From assembly GCF_001556045.1 (NCBI RefSeq), contig NZ_LSIC01000047.1, positions 1 through 64,000 on the forward strand: a stretch of 64,000 bases of DNA. The letters run 5' to 3'. The notes beneath the pieces were generated by a model. That model did no database searches, had not been told where the DNA came from, and was given only the letters and a program-made list of their open reading frames with translations. Below are positions 8,278 to 18,065 of this stretch, one piece after another. The stretch is from Bradyrhizobium sp. CCH5-F6. GTDB lineage: Bacteria; Pseudomonadota; Alphaproteobacteria; Rhizobiales; Xanthobacteraceae. Both the position numbers and the translations under genes were made by a program. Position 1 is the stretch's first letter. Each line of letters begins with the position of its first letter.

Positions 8278-9212
8278 CAGCGGTTGCGATATTCGATCAT
8301 CGCCGCCTTGCGGAGCTCTTCGAGATAGGCCTTCTGGGTCTTCTCGTACTTCTCCTGATACATCTTCTCGCGAACCTCGCGCTTCTTCGGCGTGTCGATC
8401 ATGGTCGGCTTGCGCGAGCACAGCACCACCATCTCGATGCCGTTCTTGGTCATCTCGGGCGCGGTCATGCGGCCGATCGGCGTGTCGTCGAGCACCTTGC
8501 GCAGCGGCTCGGGAAGCTCCGCGGTGGTTTTGGTGACGGTGTCGCGGATGGTGGCGTTCGGCGTCGAGCGGAACAGCGAGTTGGCTTCCTCGCAGCTTCC
8601 GACGCGCGCGCGATAGTTCTCGGCTTCCTTCTTCCGGGTTTCCAGGAACGCCGCCGACGAGCCGCGCGGCACGATCAGCACGATCGGCTGCATCTTGTAT
8701 TCGGTGCCCTCGACCTGGAGCTTCTCGCCGGTCTGGGCCTGCACGGCCTGGGCGACGTCGCGCTCGCCGACCTGGAGGCGCTCCTTGTAGCGTCCGCGCA
8801 CGAGGCTGGTCCAGACCATCTCGGCCTTCATGCGGCCCTTCAGCGTCTCCGGGCGGACGCCCTTGGATTCGAGCGATTTGGTGAGCTGATCCGGCGTGAT
8901 GCGCATGCGCTGCGCCATGCCCTCGTAGGACTGGTTGACGTCGGAGACGCCGGGGTCGACGCCGAACTTCCTGCCTTCCTTGAGCTTCACCTTGTCATCG
9001 ATCAGCTCGTTGATGACCTCCTGCCGGCTCGGGGTCTTCTGCGTCGTCAGCTGGTCGAGCTTGGCGCGCTGCTCGATGTCGAAATCGGTGATCGGGTCGC
9101 CGTTGACCATGACGACGATGTTCTGCGCGCGCGACGGCGAGGGCAGGGCCGTCAGCATCAGTGTGGCACCGATGGCGAGAAGGAGGCGGAAGACTGGCAG
9201 TGGGATCGTCAT
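8277..9212 (-). CDS. surA: SurA-like periplasmic peptidylprolyl isomerase/chaperone
   Basis: A 311-residue exported protein with a clear signal peptide (hydrophobic stretch LLLAIGATLMLTAL, cleavage near PSRAQ, residue 29) and a SurA N-terminal chaperone region beginning IVVMVNGDPITDFDIEQRA. A parvulin-type domain is less obvious than in the enterobacterial protein, and the length is shorter than the 428 residues of E. coli SurA, so isomerase activity is uncertain. In the cell it should escort outer-membrane proteins such as LptD, whose gene is immediately upstream in the operon (61 nt gap). Confidence 0.85.
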   Translation of the reverse strand: MTIPLPVFRLLLAIGATLMLTALPSPSRAQNIVVMVNGDPITDFDIEQRAKLDQLTTQKTPSRQEVINELIDDKVKLKEGRKFGVDPGVSDVNQSYEGMAQRMRITPDQLTKSLESKGVRPETLKGRMKAEMVWTSLVRGRYKERLQVGERDVAQAVQAQTGEKLQVEGTEYKMQPIVLIVPRGSSAAFLETRKKEAENYRARVGSCEEANSLFRSTPNATIRDTVTKTTAELPEPLRKVLDDTPIGRMTAPEMTKNGIEMVVLCSRKPTMIDTPKKREVREKMYQEKYEKTQKAYLEELRKAAMIEYRNR

Positions 9213-9273
9213 GATGTCGCTCGCATGTCAGCCGCGCCGGGATGGGGCAAACGCGGCCGGCACTTCAAACCGT

Positions 9274-11763
9274 TCACTGGAGGCCGGCGGAACTGCTGGT
9301 CGTCGACGAGGTCGCCAGCGTGCGCAGGCCGATTTGGAACATGAACGCGTGGCTCAGCGTGGGCGGCGCGGAGCCCGCCGCATAGCTATACGAAGTTACA
9401 TAGTTCGCCGCCAGCACGAAGCAATCGTCGACATAGCCGGCACCGAGCACATACTGGTTGATCTTGTTGGCCTCGAGATCCCAGCGCGCCGAGCCCGACA
9501 CCACCCAGTTGGTCGCGACCTTCAGCGAGCCCGTGGTCAGGATGCCCTCGCGGCGGGTCAGATAGCCGAGCTCCGGCTGCGCCGCGTAATTGCCATACAG
9601 CATGCTGACCGACCAGCGGTTGAAGTTGGCGCGGCCTTCCGCCTCGAAGCGCTGCACGTTCCAGGTCTGCTCGTCCATGCGGGAGCGGACGCTGAACGTG
9701 TAGGTGCTGTTGGGCGAGTAGCTGGCGCTCGCGACGTAATCGGAGCGCGGCTTGTCGAGGCCGGAATCGAGGCCCGTATTGATGGCGTCCTGGACTGCGA
9801 AGGAGTTCAGGCCGAACAGGTGGTAGGACTGGCCGAACAGCACCTTGACGGCGCCGCCCTTGTCGAACTGCGTAGTGGACTGCACGCCGACATTGGCGCG
9901 GCCGCCGCCCTCGACGCGGTCGTAGCCGGAGAACTTGTCGACGCTGAACAGGTTCGAGGCGTCGAACACCATGCTCTGGGCGTCCTCGTTCGGCAGCTTG
10001 CCGGCATAGGTCTCGTTCGGCCGGATGATGATCTGCGCGATCGGCTCAACGGTGGTCGAACCCCAGGGCTGAATGTTGATGAAGGGATAGCGGTACTCCA
10101 GGCCCACGGTCGGCATCAGGCGGAACGCCTGGGTGTCTCCCACGGGCAGGTAGTTCGAGACGCCGGGCTGGTTCGAGACCGAGGAGTTGATCGCGTCGGC
10201 GCGCAGGCTGGCGAACGGCGTCCAGATCTGGCCGAGCGGATCGGTGAAGGACTTGCGCCACTGCGCTTCCGCCGTGAGGCGGGTGTAGGTGCCGGGGAAG
10301 CCGCGCAGCAGGCATTGCGAAGGCGTGCGGGCCAGCGGGTCGGCAGACGCCGTGGTGCACAGGCTGCTGGTGTTGGCGACCGTCGTGATCGGATCGAACA
10401 CCGCCTGGTCGCGCGACAGGTTCACGAAATTGGTCTTGTAGCTGAACTCGCCGCCGAAGACGGGATAGTTCAGCACGTTGGAATAGTCGATCACCGGATA
10501 GACGATCGGCACCTGGCTCTGGTTGCCCGAATAGCTCAGCCAGTACATCGTGCGGGCATCGAAGAAGCTGCGATTGCCGACGCCGGTGAGGTAGAGCTGC
10601 GACAGCGCTTCCGTCGGCAGCAGCAGGAACGAGCCGAGCGGATCGCGATACTGATAGAGCCGGTAGTCCGAGAAGAAATAGTAGTCGGACATCAGGACGC
10701 CGTCCCAGCCCCAGACCCATTTGTCGTTCAGCGCGAACTGACCCTTGGTGTCGATGGCGCCGCGGAAGTCGCGGTCGCCGGGCTGGCCGGAAAACGCGCC
10801 GGGATCGAGCTGGTTGATGCCGTAAGCGCGGATCTGGTAGGCGCCGTCGATCAGGCGCTGACGGAATTCGCCCTGCAGCATCACGCCTTGCCGCGACATG
10901 AAGCGGGGGGTGAAGGTGGCGTCCATGTCGGGCGCGATCGCCCAGTAATAGGGAACCTCGGCGCCGAATCCCGTGTTCGTCGTGCCGGGGAAATAGCCGG
11001 GCATCAGGAAGCCGGACTTGCGCTTCACGGTCGGGTCGGGCGTCGAGAAATAGGGCATGTAGGCGAGCGGCACGCCGAAGAACTCGAGCTGTGCCGTCTC
11101 GAAATACAGCATCTTCTCCTGCTGGTCGTGGATGATGCGCGCACCCTTGACCTGCCACAGCGGCGGCTTCTTCGGATCGTCCTTACACGGCGCGCAGGCC
11201 GTGTAGACGCCGTTCTCGAACACCGTGTAGTTGCCGCTGGAGCGGTCGGCGCGGCTCGCGGCCATGCGGGTCTGGTCGGCCGTGTCCACGCGCAGCGAAT
11301 CGACGAAGCCGTCGCGGTAATCGTCGGAGAGATCCAGGATCTCGGCATAGGTGATCTTGCCGTCGGCATCCGTCATGCGGATGTTGCCTTCGGCATGCAG
11401 CCGCTTGGTCTTCTGGTCGTAGATGACCCTGTCGGCCTCGACGCTGGTGCCGTTGTAGAACAGCTGGACGTTACCGACCGCGGAGACGCGCGAATTGTTG
11501 TAGTCGTAATTGACCTCGGTCGCCTGAACCAGCATCTGGTTGTCGTTGGCGACCTTCGGCGGCTTCGGACGCGGCGGCAGCGGATTGTAGGTGAAGCTCT
11601 GGGCATGGGCCGGCGCCACGGCGGCAACGTCGATCAACCCGCCGAGCGAGGACGCGGCGACGACGGCAATCAGGAGCCTGCGGACGGACAAGCCGAACCC
11701 GCTCGCGCGCACCGAAATGCGCCGCGTCAAACGGGACACGAGCCCTCGGTGGACGGCAGTCAC
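9274..11763 (-). CDS. lptD: LPS-assembly outer membrane protein LptD
   Basis: LptD is the outer-membrane beta-barrel that, with LptE, inserts lipopolysaccharide into the outer leaflet. From GTG 11763 the protein is 829 residues, with an N-terminal signal region (LLIAVVAASSLGGL, cleavage near AHAQS), a periplasmic OstA/LptA-like domain (ATEVNYDYNNSRVSAVGNVQ) and a long C-terminal barrel rich in aromatic strands. The GTG overlaps the lptG stop by one base (TAGTG); an upstream ATG at 11829 would add 22 residues inside lptG. The cysteine pair CAPCKD sits in the periplasmic part. Confidence 0.95.
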   Translation of the reverse strand: MTAVHRGLVSRLTRRISVRASGFGLSVRRLLIAVVAASSLGGLIDVAAVAPAHAQSFTYNPLPPRPKPPKVANDNQMLVQATEVNYDYNNSRVSAVGNVQLFYNGTSVEADRVIYDQKTKRLHAEGNIRMTDADGKITYAEILDLSDDYRDGFVDSLRVDTADQTRMAASRADRSSGNYTVFENGVYTACAPCKDDPKKPPLWQVKGARIIHDQQEKMLYFETAQLEFFGVPLAYMPYFSTPDPTVKRKSGFLMPGYFPGTTNTGFGAEVPYYWAIAPDMDATFTPRFMSRQGVMLQGEFRQRLIDGAYQIRAYGINQLDPGAFSGQPGDRDFRGAIDTKGQFALNDKWVWGWDGVLMSDYYFFSDYRLYQYRDPLGSFLLLPTEALSQLYLTGVGNRSFFDARTMYWLSYSGNQSQVPIVYPVIDYSNVLNYPVFGGEFSYKTNFVNLSRDQAVFDPITTVANTSSLCTTASADPLARTPSQCLLRGFPGTYTRLTAEAQWRKSFTDPLGQIWTPFASLRADAINSSVSNQPGVSNYLPVGDTQAFRLMPTVGLEYRYPFINIQPWGSTTVEPIAQIIIRPNETYAGKLPNEDAQSMVFDASNLFSVDKFSGYDRVEGGGRANVGVQSTTQFDKGGAVKVLFGQSYHLFGLNSFAVQDAINTGLDSGLDKPRSDYVASASYSPNSTYTFSVRSRMDEQTWNVQRFEAEGRANFNRWSVSMLYGNYAAQPELGYLTRREGILTTGSLKVATNWVVSGSARWDLEANKINQYVLGAGYVDDCFVLAANYVTSYSYAAGSAPPTLSHAFMFQIGLRTLATSSTTSSSAGLQ

Positions 11764-12860
11764 TATCCGTCCTCCTGATAGAGCAAGGCCAAAAAGCCGG
11801 TGAGGCCGCCCACCACAACGGGCAACCACGCCGCAGCGATCGGATGCATCAACTCAGCCTTGCTCAAATCCTCAGTTACTTTCGACAGAACGTAGAGCAG
11901 AAAGCCTGCGCCCACGCCACTCAAAACCATCTTCTGCACGCCGCCCATCCGGAAGAAGCGCAACGACACGGAGGCCGCGAGCATCACCATGGCGGCCAGC
12001 AAAAACGGCTGCGCCAGTAGCTTCTGATACTGGAGTCGGTATCCGGCTGTCGCGAAGCCCGAGCTCTCGGACGAGCGGATGTAGCTCGGTAGTTGCCAAA
12101 AGGACACAGTCTCGGGTGTGGAAAAGCTGTTGCGGACCTGCGCCTCGGTCAACGTGGTCGGAATCTCCAGGCTGGCCTGGTCGATCGGCGGCGCATCCAG
12201 CGAGAAGCGGCGGACGCCCTTGAACAGCCAGCGGCCGGCCTCGAGCGTCGCCTCGCGTGCCTCGACCCGCTCCTTGAAGTGCTGGTCCGGATCAAACCGG
12301 AACAGCGTCAGCCCGGTGAGCCGGATGCCCTGCTGCTCGCTGCGTGCCGCATTGATGATGGTCTGGCCGTCGCTGGTCACCTGATTGAGCCAGAAGCCGG
12401 AGGCGTCCTGGATGCCCCCGCCGGGCGCCGAGCCGAACAGCTCGGCTTCCATGCGCTTGGACAGCTCGCGCAGGTTCGCGGACATCGGATTGTAGGCGAC
12501 GGTGGCGATCACCCCGATCAAGAGCGCGCTGCCGAGCGCCGGCGAGATGAACTGCCATGCGGAGATGCCGGCGGCGCGCGCCACCACGAGCTCGAGCCGG
12601 CGGGAGAGGGCGAGATAGCAGGTCATGGCGCCGATCAGCATGCAGAACGGCGTCAGCTTCTCCAGCAGCTGCGGCACCCGGAACAGCGAGGTCTCGGCCA
12701 CCATCATCGCAGAGACGGATGCCAGCCCCGAGGTCTTGCGCACCATCTCGATGTAGTCGACCAGCACCAGGAGCAGGAAAATGCCGCCGAAGACGCCGAG
12801 CGCTGCGACCACGAAGCGGCCGGCGAAATAGCGCCCGAGTGTGTTGGTGAGCATGCTCAT
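11763..12860 (-). CDS. lptG: LPS export ABC transporter permease LptG
   Basis: LptG is one of the two inner-membrane permeases of the LptB2FG transporter that pulls LPS out of the membrane toward LptC-LptA-LptD. The 365-residue protein starts MSMLTNTLGRYFAGRF and has the family layout: TM1 (VVAALGVFGGIFLLLVLVD), two more N-terminal segments, a periplasmic beta-jellyroll in the middle and three C-terminal segments. The start ATG at 12860 overlaps the lptF stop by 4 nt (ATGA). A longer frame upstream is inside lptF and is not used. Confidence 0.96.
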   Translation of the reverse strand: MSMLTNTLGRYFAGRFVVAALGVFGGIFLLLVLVDYIEMVRKTSGLASVSAMMVAETSLFRVPQLLEKLTPFCMLIGAMTCYLALSRRLELVVARAAGISAWQFISPALGSALLIGVIATVAYNPMSANLRELSKRMEAELFGSAPGGGIQDASGFWLNQVTSDGQTIINAARSEQQGIRLTGLTLFRFDPDQHFKERVEAREATLEAGRWLFKGVRRFSLDAPPIDQASLEIPTTLTEAQVRNSFSTPETVSFWQLPSYIRSSESSGFATAGYRLQYQKLLAQPFLLAAMVMLAASVSLRFFRMGGVQKMVLSGVGAGFLLYVLSKVTEDLSKAELMHPIAAAWLPVVVGGLTGFLALLYQEDG

Positions 12861-14026
12861 GCGGTGGCCGGACGTCCGAACAGCCGCGCGATCCGCGCGT
12901 TCGATCTGTTGATGGCATCCATCAGGCCGGCGGGCGGCTCGACCACGACGCCGCCGATGATCATCGCGAGCCCGATGCCGATCGCGCCGCTGACCAGCGC
13001 ATATTGGACCACCACCGCGCCCGGCGATTTCACCGCCATCACCGAACAGGCAAATCCGGCCATGCGCAGGCCGAAAACTGCGACGATCGAGGAGCCGATC
13101 GAGAAATTGCGGCTCTGGCGGGTGGTGCGCGGCGCCCCCAGGAAAGCGAATGTCAGCACGGCAAAGGCGAAGGGATAGATCGGCGCCAGGATGCTGTCGT
13201 GCAGGGCCGCGCGGAACTGGCCGGGAATCTGCTTGTAGACGGGGTCGTTCTCGGACGGCGAGAACAGCTCCCAGAGATAGCGCTCGCGGATGCCGAGGGT
13301 GACGTCGCGACCCTGGCCCGAGAACTTCGACATGTCGAAGCCGTAGCGGCCGAACGCCACGAGCGCTGGATCGCGCTTGCCCGCCTCGAAGCGCTGGAGA
13401 TTGCCTGTCTCCAGCACCAGGAACGAGCCGGTCTCGTTCTTCACGATCTCCCCGTGCTCGGCGACGATCGAAACGCGCTCGTTCGGATCCCGGCGGTCGT
13501 CGATGAAGATGCCGGCGAGGATGCCGCCGGGCTGGCGCTCGCGGATCCGGATCGTCAGGTTCTTGTCGAGCTGGGCGAAGCGGCCGGGCTGGAGAATGTT
13601 GGTGAGCACGTCGGCGGTGATCTCGGCATCCCACTGCTTGATCCGCCGCATGCCGTCGGGGGCGAGATAGGCCGCGATGAAGGCGACCAGCAGCGCCACC
13701 ACGCAGGTGGCGTAGAAGAACGGATAGAACAGCCGGAACGGCGAGAAGCCGGCGGCATTCATCACGATGATCTCGGAATCGGTCGCGAGCTTGTTCAGCG
13801 TGTGCGAGATCGCGATCATCAGCGCGATCGGCGAGATGATCAGGACCAGGGCCGGGATGACGAGGCTGGTGATGCCGAGGAAGGTGAGGATGGTCTGACC
13901 CTGGCTCGTCATCAGGTCGATGCCGCGCAGCGCCTGCGTAATCCAGATCACACCGGTGAGGCTGACCAGGACCAGCGCAAACGACGCCAGCGTCGTGCGG
14001 AAGATATACCTATCGATCGACCCCAT
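12857..14026 (-). CDS. lptF: LPS export ABC transporter permease LptF
   Basis: LptF pairs with LptG and the ATPase LptB (not in this window) to extract LPS from the inner membrane. The 389-residue protein begins MGSIDRYIFRTTLASF, followed by TM1 (LVLVSLTGVIWITQAL), TM2-3 to about residue 120, a periplasmic domain (about 130-270) and C-terminal TM4-6. It is the first gene of the six-gene minus-strand run ending with rsmA; the intergenic region up to pepA should contain its promoter. Confidence 0.96.
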   Translation of the reverse strand: MGSIDRYIFRTTLASFALVLVSLTGVIWITQALRGIDLMTSQGQTILTFLGITSLVIPALVLIISPIALMIAISHTLNKLATDSEIIVMNAAGFSPFRLFYPFFYATCVVALLVAFIAAYLAPDGMRRIKQWDAEITADVLTNILQPGRFAQLDKNLTIRIRERQPGGILAGIFIDDRRDPNERVSIVAEHGEIVKNETGSFLVLETGNLQRFEAGKRDPALVAFGRYGFDMSKFSGQGRDVTLGIRERYLWELFSPSENDPVYKQIPGQFRAALHDSILAPIYPFAFAVLTFAFLGAPRTTRQSRNFSIGSSIVAVFGLRMAGFACSVMAVKSPGAVVVQYALVSGAIGIGLAMIIGGVVVEPPAGLMDAINRSNARIARLFGRPATA

Positions 14027-14365
14027 GCGCTACCGCACGAATCCCCATCAGCCCCGATGTCGACCAGAATTCCGGCTGTCCAACCAATCCCCGAACAGGG
14101 GATCCCCAAGGTTGGCCAGCAGCTTCTTCCGGCGGTTCACTTTCTCACTACCATCCCTTTGATCCGTCAACAAAATGGCTGCCCCGTGGCACCTTCAATA
14201 TATGGTTAATATTTCGCTGGTTGTGGCGGGGCGGCCACGGCGGCGCTTGGCATCAGGCGGGCCGCTGGCCCATAGTGGGGGAAGCCTCAGTGAATCGCCG
14301 TTCAGCTCCGGCTGGGGCCGGCACCGCCGAACGGCGAAAAGTTCCATGCATTAAAGGAGTTACCC
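14027..14365. other. Divergent intergenic region between lptF and pepA
   Basis: No gene is supported. The region should hold the promoters of both flanking transcripts. A TTGACG on the minus strand (14170-14165) is a possible -35 for lptF, but I see no good -10 at the right spacing. An AT-rich patch (cttcaatatatggttaatat, about 14191-14210) is the likeliest promoter zone for pepA. A small CCCC/GGGG inverted repeat is near 14089-14107. Confidence 0.4.
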
Positions 14366-15865
14366 ATGTCCGATGCCATCAAGGTCGGCTTTGTCCCGCT
14401 GTCTGCCGCCCCCCGTGGCATCCTGGTGGTGTTCTGCGATGACACCTTGAAGCTCGGCCCGGCGACGGCCAAGGCGCTGGGGGGCGGTGTCGATCTTGTG
14501 AAGCGCGCGGCCGCTGCCGCCGCCTTCAAAGGCAAGAGCGCGGCCTCGCTGGACATTCTGGCCCCGGAGGGCGTGAAGGCGACCCGGCTCATCGTGATCG
14601 GCGCCGGCAAGGCGACCGGCCTCAAGACGAACGATTTCCTCAAATTCGGCGGCGTGGCCGCCAGCAAGCTGCCCGCCGGCACCACCGCCATGACCATCAT
14701 GGCGGAGCTGCCCGGTGGCGCCATGACGAGCGAGCAGGCGGTCGCGCTCGCCTCGGGCCTTCGCCTGCGCACCTACAAGTTCGACCGCTACAAAACCAGG
14801 AAGAAGGACGGCGAGGAGAGCGGCTCGCGCGCCGACGTGTCGCTTGCGGTTGGCGATGCCGGCGCTGCGAAGAAGGCGTTTGCCTCGGCCGGCCACGTCA
14901 TCGACGGCGTGATCATCGCGCGCGACCTCGTCAACGAGCCGCCGAACGTGCTTTTCCCCGAGGAATTCGCGCGCCGTGCCGGTCAGCTCCGCAAGCTCGG
15001 CGTCAAGGTCGAGGTGCTCGACGTCAAGGCGATGCAGAAGCTCGGCATGGGCGCACTGCTCGGTGTCGGCCAGGGCTCGGCGCGGCCGAGCCGCACCGTG
15101 ATCATGCGCTGGGACGGAGGCAGGAAAGGCGAGGCGCCCGTTGCTTTCGTCGGCAAGGGCGTCTGTTTCGACACCGGCGGCATCTCGATCAAACCGGCCG
15201 GCAGCATGGAGGACATGAAGGGCGACATGGGAGGCGCGGCCTGCGTCGTCGGCCTGATGCATGCGCTTGCTGCGCGCAAAGCCAAGGTCAACGTGGTCGG
15301 CGCCATCGGCCTCGTCGAGAACATGCCCGACGGCAACGCGCAGCGGCCGGGCGACATCGTGACCTCGATGTCCGGTCAGACCATCGAGATCATCAATACC
15401 GACGCGGAGGGCCGCCTCGTGCTGGCCGACGTGCTCTGGTACGTCGCCAAGAAAATGAAGCCGAAATTCATGGTGGATCTGGCCACGCTGACAGGCGCGA
15501 TCATGGTGGCGCTCGGCACCGAGCACGCCGGCATGTTCTCCAACAATGATGAACTCGCCGACCGGCTGCTCGTGGCCGGCGTCGAAAGCGGGGAGAAGGT
15601 CTGGCGCATGCCGCTCGGCCCCGAATACGACAAGCTGATCGATTCCCAGTTTGCCGACATGAAGAACACCGGCGGCCGCCATGGCGGCTCGATCACCGCG
15701 GCGCAGTTCCTCCAGCGCTTCGTCGACGGCACGCCCTGGGCGCATCTCGACATCGCAGGCACCGCCATGGGCGCGCCGAAGACCGACATCAACCAGAGCT
15801 GGGGAAGTGGCTACGGCGTCCGCCTGCTCGATCGTCTGGTCTCCGACCACTACGAGCGCAAATGA
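14366..15865 (+). CDS. pepA: Leucyl aminopeptidase (M17)
   Basis: A cytosolic hexameric two-metal aminopeptidase that removes N-terminal residues from peptides. The 499-residue protein has the usual N-terminal macro-like domain and the M17 catalytic domain: Lys in [19 protein letters not shown], the DMKGDMGGA segment and the signature [16 protein letters not shown]. The start follows a strong AAAGGAG (14354-14360). holC begins 6 nt after its stop, a common pairing in alphaproteobacteria. Confidence 0.97.
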   Translation: MSDAIKVGFVPLSAAPRGILVVFCDDTLKLGPATAKALGGGVDLVKRAAAAAAFKGKSAASLDILAPEGVKATRLIVIGAGKATGLKTNDFLKFGGVAASKLPAGTTAMTIMAELPGGAMTSEQAVALASGLRLRTYKFDRYKTRKKDGEESGSRADVSLAVGDAGAAKKAFASAGHVIDGVIIARDLVNEPPNVLFPEEFARRAGQLRKLGVKVEVLDVKAMQKLGMGALLGVGQGSARPSRTVIMRWDGGRKGEAPVAFVGKGVCFDTGGISIKPAGSMEDMKGDMGGAACVVGLMHALAARKAKVNVVGAIGLVENMPDGNAQRPGDIVTSMSGQTIEIINTDAEGRLVLADVLWYVAKKMKPKFMVDLATLTGAIMVALGTEHAGMFSNNDELADRLLVAGVESGEKVWRMPLGPEYDKLIDSQFADMKNTGGRHGGSITAAQFLQRFVDGTPWAHLDIAGTAMGAPKTDINQSWGSGYGVRLLDRLVSDHYERK

Positions 15866-15871
15866 CCCGAG

Positions 15872-16324
15872 ATGACTGAAGTACTGTTCTACCATCTGCA
15901 AAACATGACGGTGGAGAATGTGTTGCCGCCGCTTCTCGAGAAATCGCTCGAGCGCGGCTGGCGCGTCGTGGTGCAGTCGAGCTCGGAAGAGCGCGCCGAT
16001 GCGCTGGATGCGCATCTATGGACCTATCGCGACGATTCCTTCCTGCCCCACGCGACATGGCGCGTGAGCGATGCCGCCGATCAGCCGATCGTGCTGGCGA
16101 TCGAGGCGGACAATCCGAACGGCGCGAATGTCCGCTTCCTGATCGACAACGCCGGGCTGCCGCAGGACGCGCAGGCCTATGAGCGCATGGTGCTGCTCTT
16201 CAACGGAGACGATCCGGACGCGCTGGCGCTGGCGCGCAGCGCCTGGACGGATTGCAAGGCGCGGGGATTTGATGTCACCTATTGGCAGGCCGACGAGCGG
16301 GGCCGGTGGCAGAAGCGGAATTAG
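15872..16324 (+). CDS. holC: DNA polymerase III subunit chi
   Basis: HolC (chi) links the clamp loader to single-strand binding protein during replication. The 150-residue protein starts MTEVLFYHLQNMTVENVLPP and contains the typical segment ERGWRVVVQSSSEERADALDAHLW and later ADQPIVLAIEADNPN. The length is normal. It lies 6 nt behind pepA, so the two share a transcript. Confidence 0.94.
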   Translation: MTEVLFYHLQNMTVENVLPPLLEKSLERGWRVVVQSSSEERADALDAHLWTYRDDSFLPHATWRVSDAADQPIVLAIEADNPNGANVRFLIDNAGLPQDAQAYERMVLLFNGDDPDALALARSAWTDCKARGFDVTYWQADERGRWQKRN

Positions 16325-16450
16325 CAACGGTCCGCAATTAATGATAATTTGCGCTTTTCGAAGGATGCTGGCCTCGGCCACCTTCGTGCCGCAAAGGGAT
16401 GTTGGGACAAACGTTTAGGGCTGGTCCTTCACGCGGGGAATTAGTTTATC

Positions 16451-16978
16451 GTGCGACATCAAAAGCTTCCCGGCTCGCTCATGATTGCGTTGGCTGCCGT
16501 AGCACCGCTGGTCGCGGGCTGTTCGGGCGGGGCCGATCTGTTGTCGAAGGACGCAGAATGGTTCCAGAGACCCGGCCGCCTCTTCATCAAGAACATCTCG
16601 ATCGAATCGCCGCCGCTGACCCCCGACAAGCCGGTGGGTGCCCAGGATCTCGTCAGCGCCGACGGCGCCTGTCCCGGCATGGCGCCGCCGCCCGGACCGG
16701 CCGATGCCAATGCATCGACCACGGCACCGGCGCCGATGGGCGGCACGGTCGCGCTCGGCCATACCGAATGCGACGTGGTGCGCGGCATCGGCGCGCCCGC
16801 GAACGTCAACCTCTCCAATGATGCCGCCGGCCGCCGCGTTGCGGTGGTCACGTGGACCACCGGGCCGCGCGCGGGGATTTACACCTTCACGGCCGGCCGG
16901 CTGTCCTCGATCGAAGGCAATCCGGAGCCGCAGCCGATGCCGAAGACGGCGAAGCCGAAGAAGAAGCACGCGGCCTGA
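16451..16978 (+). CDS. Putative lipoprotein of unknown function
   Basis: A 175-residue protein with a lipoprotein-type signal: basic start, hydrophobic IALAAVAPLVAGC with the lipobox ending at Cys24. After this come a Pro/Ala/Thr-rich linker (about 75-95) and a domain containing GHTECDVVRGIGAPANVNL, which resembles short SmpA/BamE-like outer-membrane lipoprotein folds, followed by a Lys/Pro-rich tail. The BamE resemblance is a guess from the pattern of a conserved Gly-x-Pro after a short helix. It is 126 nt downstream of holC on the same strand. Confidence 0.75.
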   Translation: MRHQKLPGSLMIALAAVAPLVAGCSGGADLLSKDAEWFQRPGRLFIKNISIESPPLTPDKPVGAQDLVSADGACPGMAPPPGPADANASTTAPAPMGGTVALGHTECDVVRGIGAPANVNLSNDAAGRRVAVVTWTTGPRAGIYTFTAGRLSSIEGNPEPQPMPKTAKPKKKHAA

Positions 16979-16999
16979 GGCTCGGCCTTCGGTCGCCGA

Positions 17000-17962
17000 T
17001 CACTGGATCGGCGCGATTCCCACCCGCCTGATCAGCTCTGCCCATTTCGGAGCCTCGGCCCGGATTTGGTCGGCAAACTCGCTCGGCGTACGCGTCACCG
17101 TTTCCATGCCGAGGGCCGCGAACTTCTGTCGTGCAGCCGGCGCTGCCACGGCCTTCTGGGCCTCCTCATGCAGGAGTGCGACGATCGCATCCGGCGTTCC
17201 GGCCGGTGCCATCAGGCCGAACCAGGCGGTTGCCTCAAAGCCACGAAAGCCAAGCTCGTCCAGCGTCGGCACGTCGGGCGCGGCTGGTGAGCGCCGCAGC
17301 GATGTGATCGCCAAAGCGCGTACGCTGCCGTCGCGGACATGCGGCAGCACCGAGGCGATGCTGCCGAAGAACATCGTCACGCGGCCGGCAATGAGGTCGT
17401 TCAACAGCGTCGCGCTGTCGCGGTAGGGCACGTGCTGGAGCTTGATTCCAGCCATGGTTTGGAACAGCTCGCCCGCCAAATGGGTCGATGTACCCACTCC
17501 AGCCGAGGCGAAGGTGAGGGGGCTGCGCCGAGCCACATCGACCAGATCCTGGATGCTCGTCGCAGGCACGTCCTTGTTCAGGACCAGGATGTTCGGTGCG
17601 ACCGTGACCTGCGCCACGGGGACCAGATCACGCACGGGATCATATGGCAGCTTGGCGTAGAGCGATGGGTTGATGACGATTGCCGCATTGCCCGCCATCA
17701 GCAGCGTGGCGCCATCCGGCGTTGACTTGGCGACGTGGTCCGCCGCGATGTTGCCACCGGCTCCGAGCATGTTCTCGACGACGACCGGCTTGCCCCATGT
17801 TGCCGCGAATTGGTCGGCGAGGATGCGAGCGGCAACGTCGGGGGCGCTTCCCGCGCTGAACCCGAGTACGATCCGAATGGTCGATTGGGGATAACGCGGC
17901 TCCGAATGCAGCGGGTGGGCCAGCGACAGAAGCGAGAGCAAGGCAAGCGCCAAGCGGATCAT
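17000..17962 (-). CDS. Tripartite tricarboxylate transporter substrate-binding protein (TctC/Bug family)
   Basis: A 320-residue periplasmic binding protein. It has a signal peptide (IRLALALLSLLSLAHPL, cleavage near HSEPR) and the family opening YPQSTIRIVLGFSAGSAPDV, followed by ENMLGAGGNIAADHVAKS. The start at 17962 is set by a GAGGAG 8 nt upstream. Such proteins bind carboxylates for TctAB permeases, but no tctA or tctB is nearby, so it is an orphan, as is common for expanded Bug proteins. It is transcribed in the same direction as the LuxR-type gene ending at 18066, which may control it. Confidence 0.92.
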   Translation of the reverse strand: MIRLALALLSLLSLAHPLHSEPRYPQSTIRIVLGFSAGSAPDVAARILADQFAATWGKPVVVENMLGAGGNIAADHVAKSTPDGATLLMAGNAAIVINPSLYAKLPYDPVRDLVPVAQVTVAPNILVLNKDVPATSIQDLVDVARRSPLTFASAGVGTSTHLAGELFQTMAGIKLQHVPYRDSATLLNDLIAGRVTMFFGSIASVLPHVRDGSVRALAITSLRRSPAAPDVPTLDELGFRGFEATAWFGLMAPAGTPDAIVALLHEEAQKAVAAPAARQKFAALGMETVTRTPSEFADQIRAEAPKWAELIRRVGIAPIQ

Positions 17963-18065
17963 GTTCGGTCTCCTCGCGAAAGGTGGCGGATTGTCCGTCT
18001 CGGTCGATCGTCCGTCGTCACCCCTAAGGGTGATCGCGACTCCCCTTGCGCGGGTCAGCTCAACG

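Noticed and set aside
8935..11778. Long plus-strand open frame antisense to lptD
   Set aside because: It is a codon-usage shadow of a GC-rich gene; its composition (Arg, Gly, Ala, Val, Asp repeats) lacks domains, while lptD on the other strand is clear.
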